Below, one piece after another: positions 45,101 to 53,840 of a stretch of DNA of 64,000 bases (within the stretch, counting starts at the first letter, position 1; each line of letters starts with the position of its first letter). A program made the translations under genes and the position numbers. The notes below the pieces were generated by a model that searched no databases, had not been told where the DNA came from, and saw only the letters and a program-made list of their open reading frames with translations. The stretch comes from Amoebophrya sp. A120 (taxonomy: Eukaryota > Sar > Dinophyceae > Syndiniales > Amoebophryaceae). The stretch is taken from assembly GCA_905178155.1 (NCBI GenBank), contig CAJINV010000005.1, positions 377,319 through 441,318 on the forward strand, read 5' to 3'.

Positions 45101-45868
45101 GGTTTTCACGTCATTCAGGAGGCACACCGCGGGCGTCTGCCGGCCGCCGTACATCACGCAAAGTTTGTACTGGGCGAAGAAGTCCCTGTAGTCATTCCGC
45201 AGCGCGTGCTCCCTTTCCGACCACCTTCCCTGGCGCAGAGCACCAATGAGGGCACCTTCAAGCGTGTTGGGGACCGGGCAGAAATAGTTCTCGGAATCGA
45301 TCCAATGAAGCTGGAGCTTGGCGAACTGCCGGTGTAATGCTCTTGTGGGGATTTGTGTCGTTCTTGGCGGAGAGTTTGTACTAGCTATGCCTGATTCACC
45401 ATCCGCAGGCGGTGGTGGTATTTCGGTGCCTGTTGGACTGGCTCCCCGTTTAGTAGTTTCTTGCTGCTCGTCGTCGGTTGTAGCATGTCCAGATGAAGCA
45501 GTTCCAGTTTCCGTGCCATCCTCGTCCAGAGCAGGAGCGACAGGCTGAGGAGTGGCAAAACCTTGGTGGCAGTAGTCGGGGAAGTATTTGAATTCTGGCG
45601 TTCTTATCGCGTACAGGTCTTCCATGAACAGCGTGACTGTCGGCTTGTTTTCCGCCGGTCCGGGGAGTTGCTGGAGGTAGTTGCGAACCTGCTCAATGCC
45701 GATCTTCACCACATAGTGCCAGTCGAGGATCAGGATTTCAGGCTGTTTTGGTGCCACGGCGGCCCCAGTGACACCAAGTGGCGTCTGTTCGCTTGCGCAA
45801 TGAACAACCGGCAATGAGGACAACAGAGAGTCCTGCACGAAGTAGAGAAAGAGGGAGAGCACAGACAT
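42149..45868 (-). CDS. Secretory-pathway glycosyltransferase-like protein, three exons split by two introners
   Basis: Exons 45868-45069, 44801-42815 and 42592-42149 join in frame to 1076 residues. The first in-frame ATG is at 45868; the N-terminus (MSVLSLFLYFVQDSLLSSLP) is a signal peptide or anchor. Introner joins read LNLAGL|QTEQDVAFF and TTSQK|NEAKQLRG. The C-terminal half has KAMVIMPYSTVPMFWHEAHA followed by LGIPLFAPSVALLWRWH, which resembles the donor-binding acid/E and small-residue segment of GT-B glycosyltransferases. DNFVKIQHETFVPAS and VILSSWGRHFANRKYEWADV precede it. The final part (FYYWASKLDFYSWGPHVVQF) is helical and aromatic. The family is not recognised with certainty; a nucleotide-sugar transferase of the ER or Golgi is the best inference. 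Gly/Pro/Glu-rich inserts separate the ordered blocks. Confidence 0.65.
42598..42814. mobile_element. Introner element, TIR family D, diverged (glycosyltransferase-like gene)
   Basis: 217 bp. Outer ends tatgcgagtgcac and, inverted, tatgagagtgcac match 12 of 13. A weaker inner match follows (ctccccctcatttgta against cccctctcccccatttgt). Flanks tttct (42593-42597) and cttct (42815-42819) differ by one base, an imperfect TSD. Removing the element plus one TSD restores the - strand frame. Confidence 0.8.
44807..45068. mobile_element. Introner element, TIR family A (glycosyltransferase-like gene)
   Basis: 262 bp between agccc duplications (44802-44806 and 45069-45073). Ends tatcaaatgcaaaaatgtct and the inverted copy ending acatttttacagttgata. 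Removal joins two long - strand ORFs in frame. Confidence 0.93.
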
Positions 45869-46461
45869 GTTTGCAGCACCTCCAGAGCGCCCAAAAAAAA
45901 AAGACACACAGTAGTTCTTGCAGAGCGATGAGAAAGAGAATCACGATGAGACATGTTTGGATACTCTGTACAAAATGATGCGGCATGCGTCCTGGGAACG
46001 ACCGTGACCGAAGCGAAGATCAGATGCCAGCGGAGTTGAATTACAACACAATTACAAGGTGACGACAAATCACGTTGAGCAGGAAAAAAATGCGCTGTTG
46101 TTCTTCCACTGCAACGCTCGCACTTTTTCATGAAGTTCAAGCTGCAAGCAACTCTACGAACAGCCTGGTAAAGTCTATTGTTCTTCTATTCGCAACCGAG
46201 CCCGACTGGGGGGCTTTGGGAACCCTTACAGGGTTTTTTGGAATTTCTCGCTCGCAACATTGCTTGTTTAGGGATGTAGTCTCATTTATTTCGTAGTTCT
46301 GTGATTTTGATTTATTGATATTGCATAATTACAGAGGCCGCAGCACTCGTTCGGAAGTAGCTCACAGGAACGGTTCATTTGATATTGTTTGTTAGTACAT
46401 ACTTTTTATTTAGTGGCAATAGCGCATCAGGAAAATCTACTGCCACTGCGACAGAAACTAG
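45869..46461. other. Intergenic region, no gene recognised
   Basis: Spacer between same-strand genes. Short frames such as 45730-46140 on - overlap the next gene's 5' end and lack features. Confidence 0.5.
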
Positions 46462-48285
46462 TTATATATTTGAAGCGGTTTTTGCTGTGGTCAGCAGTTG
46501 TCTCGTCCACGAGTGAAAATACTGGCGCATAAATCGTTTTGCATGTTGCCAACTTGTCTGATACACGTCGGCATCAAAAATGTATGAGGGGCTGTGTCCC
46601 GAACCATGCTCACTTTGCTCCATAATAAAACAGGTAGGGGCGCCGAATGGACTCAATTGAAAGCGATTATCAGACAAATCGTAGGTGTCGTACGAAATGT
46701 ACTCACCGTCACTGGTGGGCGCAACGTTTCTCCTCGTTGCCTCGTTGTGTGCATCATCTGCCTGCGCGAACTTCTGGTCCAGCGCAAGTAGCAGCTCTGC
46801 CTTCTCGCCGTCAATGGTTGCGCGCATCTCCCGCGCTCCGCGCGATTCCCCGTGGGCGCCCAACATGTCAATCGCCATGAGCAGAAGCGCCTCGGGAACT
46901 CGGTCGTGAGCGTACTCGCGGATCGGTATATCGCTCGCCTTACAACTAGGAGCATTGACAACAGCCGCAATCACATCCCAGCGCTCGGAAGCGGTCCAGT
47001 CGTCGTATTCCCGCATGCACCAGAGAACCCAGAAGAAGAACTCGTAAACCTGTTTCGCCTTCAAGTCTCTCTGCGCTGCGTCTTCGTTGTCGGCGGGAAC
47101 GAAAAGCGGCGTCTTAGCGCAACTTGTCACGGCCGCGAGGAGAAACCGGCGCAGCCAACGAGCCAGTGGCTTTGCACCGAATGGCGTGCGCAAGATGGTG
47201 ATCCAGAAGTCATCAGTTGCGTACCGCCGGCTGTAGCGTTCCAACGTGATGTCTGTGAACGGAGGTACGCGGTTGTTAGCGTGACGACCTGCGCGGTTGT
47301 AGGTAGCGAAGCCCGCAAGAGTTTTTGCGAAATCGACACTATCATTACCCAATTTGTTCCAATCCGTAAGTACGTGGCACAGATCGTCTTCGTGCAGGTC
47401 GTCTTCAAGTTGCAGTTGGCATGATGCACCCTCTTCAATCATTTTCATCAGCTTCTGCCTCCGCAATGAGGACGCTGCGGGCTGGCGGCTGTGCGACGCC
47501 TTTCCGTTTCGGATAAAGAAGCGCCGCGGCTTTTCATAGTTCATTGTCAAGCCAAGCTGTGGGACCCCAAACAGCAAGACGACCGACCACCTCGGCTCCC
47601 GGCGCTGGAGGGCGCACTTGAGAAACTGCACCGGGTCGACGCCGCCCGCTTCATCTTTCTCGCAATTGTAGTAATACCAGCCCGCCCGTTCGTACTCGTC
47701 CAACGTGAAAAAGAGATCAGCGTTGGCGGCGGGAGTTTCGGCGGCGCAGAATCGCAACTCCGGGCCCTCGATTGCTACATGAAGCACATCGCCGTCCTGG
47801 AGATCATCCTCCGCAGAGAAGGCAAAACAGGGGAGAGACCCTTCTTTGCCCGGAGTGCTTTTTCCGCTGAGCTTCGAACTACCGGCGCTCCGTTGGGGTG
47901 ACGGATTTTCTTTTTCCCCGTGCATCGGACTGTCATTCATTTTCTGCCGCGGCAGGGGCTCTACCTCCTGGTCAGTCTCGCCGGAACCGTCGCTCGCATC
48001 GCGCGGCTCTGCAGGATCGTTCTCCTGAACGACCGAGTCCGCACTCGCCACATCGGCCTGCTTCTCGTCATCCTCATCCTGCAAGAACCGGTAAAATTGA
48101 ATCAGCACTGGGGGAATCTCATTGTCTTTGTCGTCGGTGGGGATTTTTGGCGCGACCTTGGTTTGCAGCTCGCGAAAGCGGTCCTTCTTGTTTTTCGACT
48201 TGTAGTTTTCGATGGAAACGGCGAAAGAGTCGTCTTCCGAGCCATCCAACGTCAACCGCCGGACGTTCACGGAAATGGTGGACAT
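46462..48285 (-). CDS. Hypothetical protein, 607 residues
   Basis: Not recognised. The start is clear (ATG, MSTISVNVRRLTLDGSEDD). Residues 1-70 look like a compact beta-rich domain (PPVLIQFYRFLQDED). Residues about 75-150 are acidic and disordered. From about 150 the protein looks folded and aromatic (DVLHVAIEGPELRFCAAE; YERAGWYYYNCEKDEAG; PRWSVVLLFGVPQLGLTMN). A predicted amphipathic/hydrophobic region is near FWITILRTPFGAKPLARWLR. There is no membrane segment of full length. The octapeptide TILRTPFG also occurs near the N-terminus of the next gene's product (48.9-50.4 kb). Confidence 0.65.
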   Translation of the reverse strand: MSTISVNVRRLTLDGSEDDSFAVSIENYKSKNKKDRFRELQTKVAPKIPTDDKDNEIPPVLIQFYRFLQDEDDEKQADVASADSVVQENDPAEPRDASDGSGETDQEVEPLPRQKMNDSPMHGEKENPSPQRSAGSSKLSGKSTPGKEGSLPCFAFSAEDDLQDGDVLHVAIEGPELRFCAAETPAANADLFFTLDEYERAGWYYYNCEKDEAGGVDPVQFLKCALQRREPRWSVVLLFGVPQLGLTMNYEKPRRFFIRNGKASHSRQPAASSLRRQKLMKMIEEGASCQLQLEDDLHEDDLCHVLTDWNKLGNDSVDFAKTLAGFATYNRAGRHANNRVPPFTDITLERYSRRYATDDFWITILRTPFGAKPLARWLRRFLLAAVTSCAKTPLFVPADNEDAAQRDLKAKQVYEFFFWVLWCMREYDDWTASERWDVIAAVVNAPSCKASDIPIREYAHDRVPEALLLMAIDMLGAHGESRGAREMRATIDGEKAELLLALDQKFAQADDAHNEATRRNVAPTSDGEYISYDTYDLSDNRFQLSPFGAPTCFIMEQSEHGSGHSPSYIFDADVYQTSWQHAKRFMRQYFHSWTRQLLTTAKTASNI

Positions 48286-48887
48286 TATTCTAGGATTTGT
48301 AAAAAAACCTGTTGCTCTACTTCAGCCGTCTTGCATGAATTTTTCTCTGCTGTTGCAATAAATTATATTTGAAAGGTTTGAATAGCCGAGAATCACGAGG
48401 ACGGACGTAGGGCAAACCAAAAGAAAATCAATTCTGAAGGACGAGGGTAAACGGATGTCGTTGCTATGTTGGTGTTTCATTTGCTTTGGAAGGATGGAAG
48501 ACATCAGACGCACCAATCAATCTTTGCAAAAACTCTCATGGCTACGACCCTTTGATAGGTGCGACAACAAAACAATAACTACCGAAGAAACGAAGGACTT
48601 ACGAATCTACGACGACGACGTTTTTTGCTCGTCTTGTCGATGCGAAGTTTCCGCCCAGCTACACTCTCTCGAGCAAGAACCCGGTAGTTTTCGGTCTCTC
48701 GCGCGAACGAAATATCGACCGAAAAGATGAAAAGGGTTGAACAAGAACACATCTGCTGCGAATTCTATTCATCCGACTCACAAGCAGGGTGTAGCTAAAG
48801 CCTATGACTTCGCAGGGCGGCAGCTACGGTCGAAACACATGCTTTTGATGGGGCTTGTGCTTGCGGAGTCGTCCGCGCTAAAAAGTG
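48286..48887. other. Intergenic region, no gene recognised
   Basis: AT-rich spacer; nothing seen. Confidence 0.5.
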
Positions 48888-50420
48888 CTATGAATGAAAA
48901 ACGTTTCTCACAGGTACACACAGCTGTTTCACAAGGTCCCACGGCAATTTGTCCTGCGGTAGACTAACGACTTTCACTTCGAAAAGAGTATTCCACAGCT
49001 TGCCCGTGACAAACAGCCGCCCGGACTTTTTATCATACGCGATTCCATTGAAGACTTCAGCTTTTTGTCCCAGCTCGTGGTCCATGCGCAGATCGTACCC
49101 TAGGACGAAGCCTTTCACTTTCCCCGTTTCCGGATTCAGACGCGCAATGCAGTCCTTGCCGTAAATGTTGGCCCAAAGTTCACCGGGCGTCGTGGGTTGG
49201 GATTTTTGTCTTGAGCTAAAATACGACGTCCCACCAGCATCGTCTGACGTAGCTCCACTTCGAAACAACGGTGCAGAAATGAATTCAAGTTCGTTCGCCA
49301 TTTGAACAATTTTGTTGTGCTTGGCCTTGATTTTCATGCCCGTTACAGTGCGAACGCCCGTTATTCTTCGTGGCCGCCCAATGTCGGTTTGCAAACCTGC
49401 GGCAGCGTGGTCCTTCTCTACCTCAGTGCTAGAAGACGTGCGAGTCTCGTACTCGAGCTCCAGCTTGTACAGCCTGTCACCCGAATCAGTCGCGTAGAGA
49501 AAGTTCTCGTCGTTCGTCAGGCCCCAGCCATCCTTGTAATCGAAGTTTTTCAGCTCGAACGTCGCTATACGCCGGAAATTTTCGTCGTACTGGTGTATTT
49601 CAGCCTTCTGCCACACAAGTTGCCAGTAGAAGTTTCTGAAAAACGTCGCTCCCTCGCCGAACTCGTGTTGCGCCTGCTTGTATTCGAAAAAACTGGACGC
49701 GGCTGCTGCGGTCGCGGTGTCCACTTCATCTATTGCGTCGTCAGCAGAAGTAGTTGCTGTAGTGCTGCCCATGTCGATGCGTTTCAACAGTTTGCCGTCG
49801 GACAGCCGTCTTTTTTGCAACGCGCTTTCCCCGTAAATGCCAAGCGACTCGACAAAAACCAAATCATCGTCCGCGGGCCGGTCGGTGGGAGATGCTGGGC
49901 TCGCACCTGGTGCTGGTGATGTTCCGCTAATATTTTCGTCCACGAATAGCCCTTGCGTGAAACTGGTTTCCGCGTGCGGATAGGCTCTGATCACTTCCAG
50001 CTTGTGTACATAGTCTCGTTTCTTTGAAGAAGGGGCTCCTACCTTCCTCCTCGCAGTTCCCGATCGAGTTGCCGTGGCAAGTTCCTCTGCTTCCTCTTGG
50101 AAAAGGATATTTACATTCGACGGAACTTCCTCAAAGACGGGCGTTGCGGTCTTCGCGCCGAAAAACTGCTTGTTGAAAAAGTAAAAGTCCTCCAGTTTCT
50201 GTGGGTCGTGCCGGTACAGCATGTAGATAACGAAGGAAAGTAGGGAGAAAAAGAATCCGAAAAAGCTTTTCCAGGCGGTGATATGTCTGCTAAACCGGAT
50301 GGAGCCGAAAGGGGTGCGCAGAATGGTGAAGGAGAAGTAACCCTGAAACCAATTCCATCTGCGACCGCGGTGTTGCGTGCGAAACCACCGGGAAAGCGTG
50401 CGCCGAACGTGCTGCCACAT
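48888..50420 (-). CDS. Plant-type glutaminyl-peptide cyclotransferase, membrane-anchored
   Basis: 510 residues from ATG 50420. The family (glutamine cyclotransferase, a five-bladed beta propeller) converts N-terminal Gln to pyroglutamate. Landmarks in order: EVIRAYPHAETSFTQGLFVD, FVESLGIYGESALQKRRLSD, GEGATFFRNFYWQLVWQKAE, KDGWGLTNDENFLYATDSGD, ANELEFI, ELWANIYGKDCIARLNPETG, and EVFNGIAYDKKSGRLFVTGK followed by LWNTLFEV. All are strongly family-like. The N-terminus is basic, then has a single hydrophobic span at about 50-67 (FFGFFFSLLSFVIYMLY). This predicts a type II ER/Golgi protein with a luminal catalytic domain. Two low-complexity inserts (near 155-170 and 350-365) lengthen it beyond the usual ~260-residue core. 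The last residues (LCVPVRNVFHS) are atypical; a final intron may be missed. Confidence 0.88.
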   Translation of the reverse strand: MWQHVRRTLSRWFRTQHRGRRWNWFQGYFSFTILRTPFGSIRFSRHITAWKSFFGFFFSLLSFVIYMLYRHDPQKLEDFYFFNKQFFGAKTATPVFEEVPSNVNILFQEEAEELATATRSGTARRKVGAPSSKKRDYVHKLEVIRAYPHAETSFTQGLFVDENISGTSPAPGASPASPTDRPADDDLVFVESLGIYGESALQKRRLSDGKLLKRIDMGSTTATTSADDAIDEVDTATAAAASSFFEYKQAQHEFGEGATFFRNFYWQLVWQKAEIHQYDENFRRIATFELKNFDYKDGWGLTNDENFLYATDSGDRLYKLELEYETRTSSSTEVEKDHAAAGLQTDIGRPRRITGVRTVTGMKIKAKHNKIVQMANELEFISAPLFRSGATSDDAGGTSYFSSRQKSQPTTPGELWANIYGKDCIARLNPETGKVKGFVLGYDLRMDHELGQKAEVFNGIAYDKKSGRLFVTGKLWNTLFEVKVVSLPQDKLPWDLVKQLCVPVRNVFHS

Positions 50421-51067
50421 GATGAATGTCTTCTGTGTTGCATCTGCGTCGAGTACTTATGCGATTTCTCTACGCGACCGCGATCGGAGGCGAGGTGTAA
50501 AATTCTATTGGGAAAAATTACAAGCTCAAGCTTCTTACAGCGAGGAAACACACTGGACGAATATCTATCTTGGATCACGATATGACTAAAACTTCAGAAT
50601 CAGAAGTACTGGAGACTAAACAGGGAGCTCGCTTTACTCTGAGTGATCAACGCGTTTTGTACCTCCATGTTGACAGATCTTGTGGTGACCTTGACCGCTT
50701 TTTTGATCGCGATAGCCAGCCTGGAACACTTGTAATTCCCATGTATGCAACAAGCGGGTTGACAGCAGCAGTGCACCAGTATTGTTTATGTTGGGTTTTT
50801 GTTTCGTCAGACCATGTGGTTTTGCAAAGCGCATGCGAATGCTAAACACTTTTCCGGTTGCATTTGACAAACATGAAAAATGTGAGGGAGGCAGATTCAT
50901 CGAAGGACCCGGAGTGCCGCGGGCACCTACTTTTTCATTCATCTTACAGCCTTTTGCCCAAGAACTGTCATTGGTGTGCGCTGAAGCTCAAAGTCAAACA
51001 AGCACGTAGATCATACACAGAGCACGACTGGCAGCTATAATCACCACAACTATCGGTGTAAGTAGGT
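50421..51067. other. Intergenic region, no gene recognised
   Basis: About 50700-50880 contains words common in the introners (cttgtaattcc, gcatgcgaatgctaa), but I found no inverted ends or target duplication, so no element is called. Confidence 0.45.
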
Positions 51068-53530
51068 TCAAACCCTCGGCAAATCGTCCAGCGCTCGCTG
51101 TCGGATCCACGCCTCCAGCTCATCCTCTTCTTCCACCAACTCGGGGTGCTCGCGGAAAAACTGCCGAATCTCCTTCTGCAATTTCTGGTTCCGCCGCACC
51201 ACCTGCCCCGGAACCACCGCATTCCAGAAGCAGCCAAAACAGCCGACAAAACACCCCTCCACGACCTTCGGCTGGTACGTGATCCGGGCGTGGTTGCCCG
51301 GAATCGGGGGCCGCCCCTCGTAGACGAACTCGTCGCCGTGGATCTTCCACTTGCCGTTCTTCCTTAAATGTTCCTTCAGTGCCCATCTTTCGTAGCTGTA
51401 GGTATCTCCGAGCGCGGCGACCGGCTCCTTCATGGGTACGAGGGTTATGGGGCAGCAGAACCGGTCCGGGATGCCAACGGGGAGAAGAGAGTTTTGTGAG
51501 TCGTAGAAGTCGTCGGAAGGACTTGCGTTGGGCGGTAATTCGAGTTGGGGTGTAGAACTGGAAGGCAATGAAGCGCTTTCCTGCCCTCGTGAGACTGCAG
51601 TCACGCTTCTATCAGCCTCCCAGCTGCTCGCAGGACTGGCATCTTCTACTTCCGACGTAGTGCTATTTCCAGCGGTGGTGGAGCTGGCTGTCGACAAAGG
51701 GGAGGAGTCGTCCTGATCGACTGTGCTAGCAATATCAGTAGTGCTTCTACCTGACCCCGAGCTGCTAGAGATGTTGTTGTTCATCCACGTTCTACTCTGC
51801 CGCCGCCCCTTGACCGGTGAGCAGATTTTGTCCATTAATTTTGCGCACGCCTGACCAGTGGAACTGTTTCTCCGAAGTAATCCTGGACTAGTCCTCGTGG
51901 ACGAAGTACTTGGTTGACCAGCCGCGGTTCGCGCACTCTGCACGCTATCGAGCACGGCAAGCGGCAACGGGAATGGCGGCAGAACGCTGTGCTGGATTGC
52001 ATTTGCGGGGAAACGGTGGTTTTCGGCAGTGGAGTCGTTTTGGAGAATTCGTTCTGGCTCTTCTTGCGCGGGGCTTGTGGACGACGGGCTTGTGTACGCA
52101 GGACTGGTGGAGGACGGACTGGTCGACGACGTCGTGGGCAATGAATTGTCTATCTCCATCGGAACAACAGTACTAGAAGAACTCCCGCCTTCGCCGAGAG
52201 CAGCAGCCGCAGTCGTGTCAATCCCCATCGACCGCGCAATGGCCAGGTCGCTCCCGCCGTCATGATATCGACGAGTCTCCCGCGTGCCTGCATTTTCGCT
52301 GTCTTCTACCGCGCTTAAAAAACTCGCGGGCGGCGGAGACGAAGCTCTGCTAGTCGGAAAGGTGGAGCTGGACATTGTACTTACGGACAGCGACGCGGAA
52401 GAGGAATCAAGATGCGTATTCGCTGCACCAGGGTTCGGATGATCGATTTGGCGAGCCAGCATTCGGATGTCGAGATCGGGGTTATTCGTTTCTGGTGGTC
52501 GTTGTGGCATAATTGTGCCATTATTACGTCGAACAGCAGCATTATGCAAGAAAGAGCGCTCCAATTCCTCAAGATTTCGATTGACCAAATTGTTCGCTGC
52601 TATCAAATCGGCCATCTCCTGCTCTACAGCTGTCAGATGCCGCGAGATCGGATTGCTTCGCGCAAGAGGAATGGTGCGCCGCGGGGTCGTCGAGGCGGTT
52701 CTTGCTGGTGGTTGGGTGTGTCTCGCTCTGGAACTACTGGTCGGTAGAGCTGCTGCAGCTGCCCCTGCTGTGCTTGATCCAGCAAAAGCAGCGGCACTGC
52801 GTGGCCTTTCTTGTAAAGGAAGAACTACGGGCGCGGGCGTAGGTGTGGTCGCCGTTAAAGGTTCGCGTACTGCTGGCACATCGTCACTTGTAGGAGCTCC
52901 TGCTCCGATGGTTGGAGGTGTACCTTCCGGGCCCCTAGCAGGCAAAGCGTTGTTCTCATCTGGCAGAATGTGCCCCCGAACCAAAAATTGATACATCCAC
53001 CAGTCGCTATCTGCAAGGGCACGGAGGAGATTCGCTTCGTCAAACACTGCCCCAGTGGTGCTGTCGAAGACATCGTTTGCGGCGTTTTGGAGGCTCGTTG
53101 GAACAGGATCAACACGATTCGCAGCCGTTGCTACTTGGGACGATGGAGCAGAGGCTGCATCTGTATCTGGAACTGCGTCGAGATCAGAACTAGAAGAACC
53201 TGTTTCGACAACGCCGCTAGAGGCTGACGAGGACGGTACTGTGGTCGTAGTGGTCGCTGCAGAAGTTCTTGCAGTGCTACTCCTCGCCCCCCCAATAGCG
53301 GACGACAGTGGTCTCCAACCGTAAAGAGCTTCCAACTGTCGCAGTTGCAGCTGCCGGGAAAGCGCGGTCCGCCGGCGGAGGTAGGGCAACGCTGCTTCCG
53401 TTCCAGAGGGGAGAAAGAAGAAGTGGGGCAGGAACGATGAAAAGTGCAAAATTGAAAACAGTTGTTGTGAAACGAGAAAAAATATTTTATGGAAGTAACG
53501 CGAAGGCGAACATGGTTGACACTCAAGCAT
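51068..53530 (-). CDS. U-box E3 ubiquitin ligase-like protein with long disordered N-terminus
   Basis: 820 residues. The U-box lies at about 686-760: IPDRFCCPITLVPMKEPVAA, GDTYSYERWALKEHLRKNGK, then a VRRNQKLQKEI block equivalent to the family's closing P-N-x-x-L-x-x-x-I. U-boxes bind E2 enzymes without zinc. Between the two halves sits an insert with Cys/Phe-rich GCFVGCFGCFWNA, unusual for the family. Residues about 60-650 are Ser/Thr/Ala/Pro-rich and disordered with no recognisable repeat. The first 45 residues are hydrophobic (YFHKIFFLVSQQLFSILHFS), which could be an anchor, or untranslated sequence if a later Met is used. The acidic C-terminal helix ends ALDDLPRV. Substrate unknown. Confidence 0.78.
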   Translation of the reverse strand: MLECQPCSPSRYFHKIFFLVSQQLFSILHFSSFLPHFFFLPSGTEAALPYLRRRTALSRQLQLRQLEALYGWRPLSSAIGGARSSTARTSAATTTTTVPSSSASSGVVETGSSSSDLDAVPDTDAASAPSSQVATAANRVDPVPTSLQNAANDVFDSTTGAVFDEANLLRALADSDWWMYQFLVRGHILPDENNALPARGPEGTPPTIGAGAPTSDDVPAVREPLTATTPTPAPVVLPLQERPRSAAAFAGSSTAGAAAAALPTSSSRARHTQPPARTASTTPRRTIPLARSNPISRHLTAVEQEMADLIAANNLVNRNLEELERSFLHNAAVRRNNGTIMPQRPPETNNPDLDIRMLARQIDHPNPGAANTHLDSSSASLSVSTMSSSTFPTSRASSPPPASFLSAVEDSENAGTRETRRYHDGGSDLAIARSMGIDTTAAAALGEGGSSSSTVVPMEIDNSLPTTSSTSPSSTSPAYTSPSSTSPAQEEPERILQNDSTAENHRFPANAIQHSVLPPFPLPLAVLDSVQSARTAAGQPSTSSTRTSPGLLRRNSSTGQACAKLMDKICSPVKGRRQSRTWMNNNISSSSGSGRSTTDIASTVDQDDSSPLSTASSTTAGNSTTSEVEDASPASSWEADRSVTAVSRGQESASLPSSSTPQLELPPNASPSDDFYDSQNSLLPVGIPDRFCCPITLVPMKEPVAALGDTYSYERWALKEHLRKNGKWKIHGDEFVYEGRPPIPGNHARITYQPKVVEGCFVGCFGCFWNAVVPGQVVRRNQKLQKEIRQFFREHPELVEEEDELEAWIRQRALDDLPRV

Positions 53531-53840
53531 TTTGTAATTGATGAAATTGAAAAGCGGCAGCGGCAGGTGATCTTATGCGCGACGGCCACTTCAAAAAGAA
53601 AAGGGACAGGGCTAGTTACTACTAGTATTCTTCGGGTGTAATTACTGATCATGTTGGCAACAAAAAAGAAAAAGAAACAAGAAAAGAGGAATAGGAACTA
53701 CTGTCCGAACACTTTGACTTTTGAGTTTGCGACGTTGCAAAAAAAACCAATTTCGCAAGCACGGGTCTGTGCGTCGGTCTTCGAAGTAAAGTAATAGTCT
53801 TAGTCGCTTTATTCAAACGCTATGATGAAATTGGATGTCG
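53531..53840. other. Intergenic region, no gene recognised
   Basis: AT-rich spacer between two same-strand genes; nothing seen. Confidence 0.5.

Noticed and set aside
50600-50960. Possible tenth introner between genes
   Set aside because: Contains introner-like words but no TAT/ATA inverted ends and no 5-bp duplication could be found.
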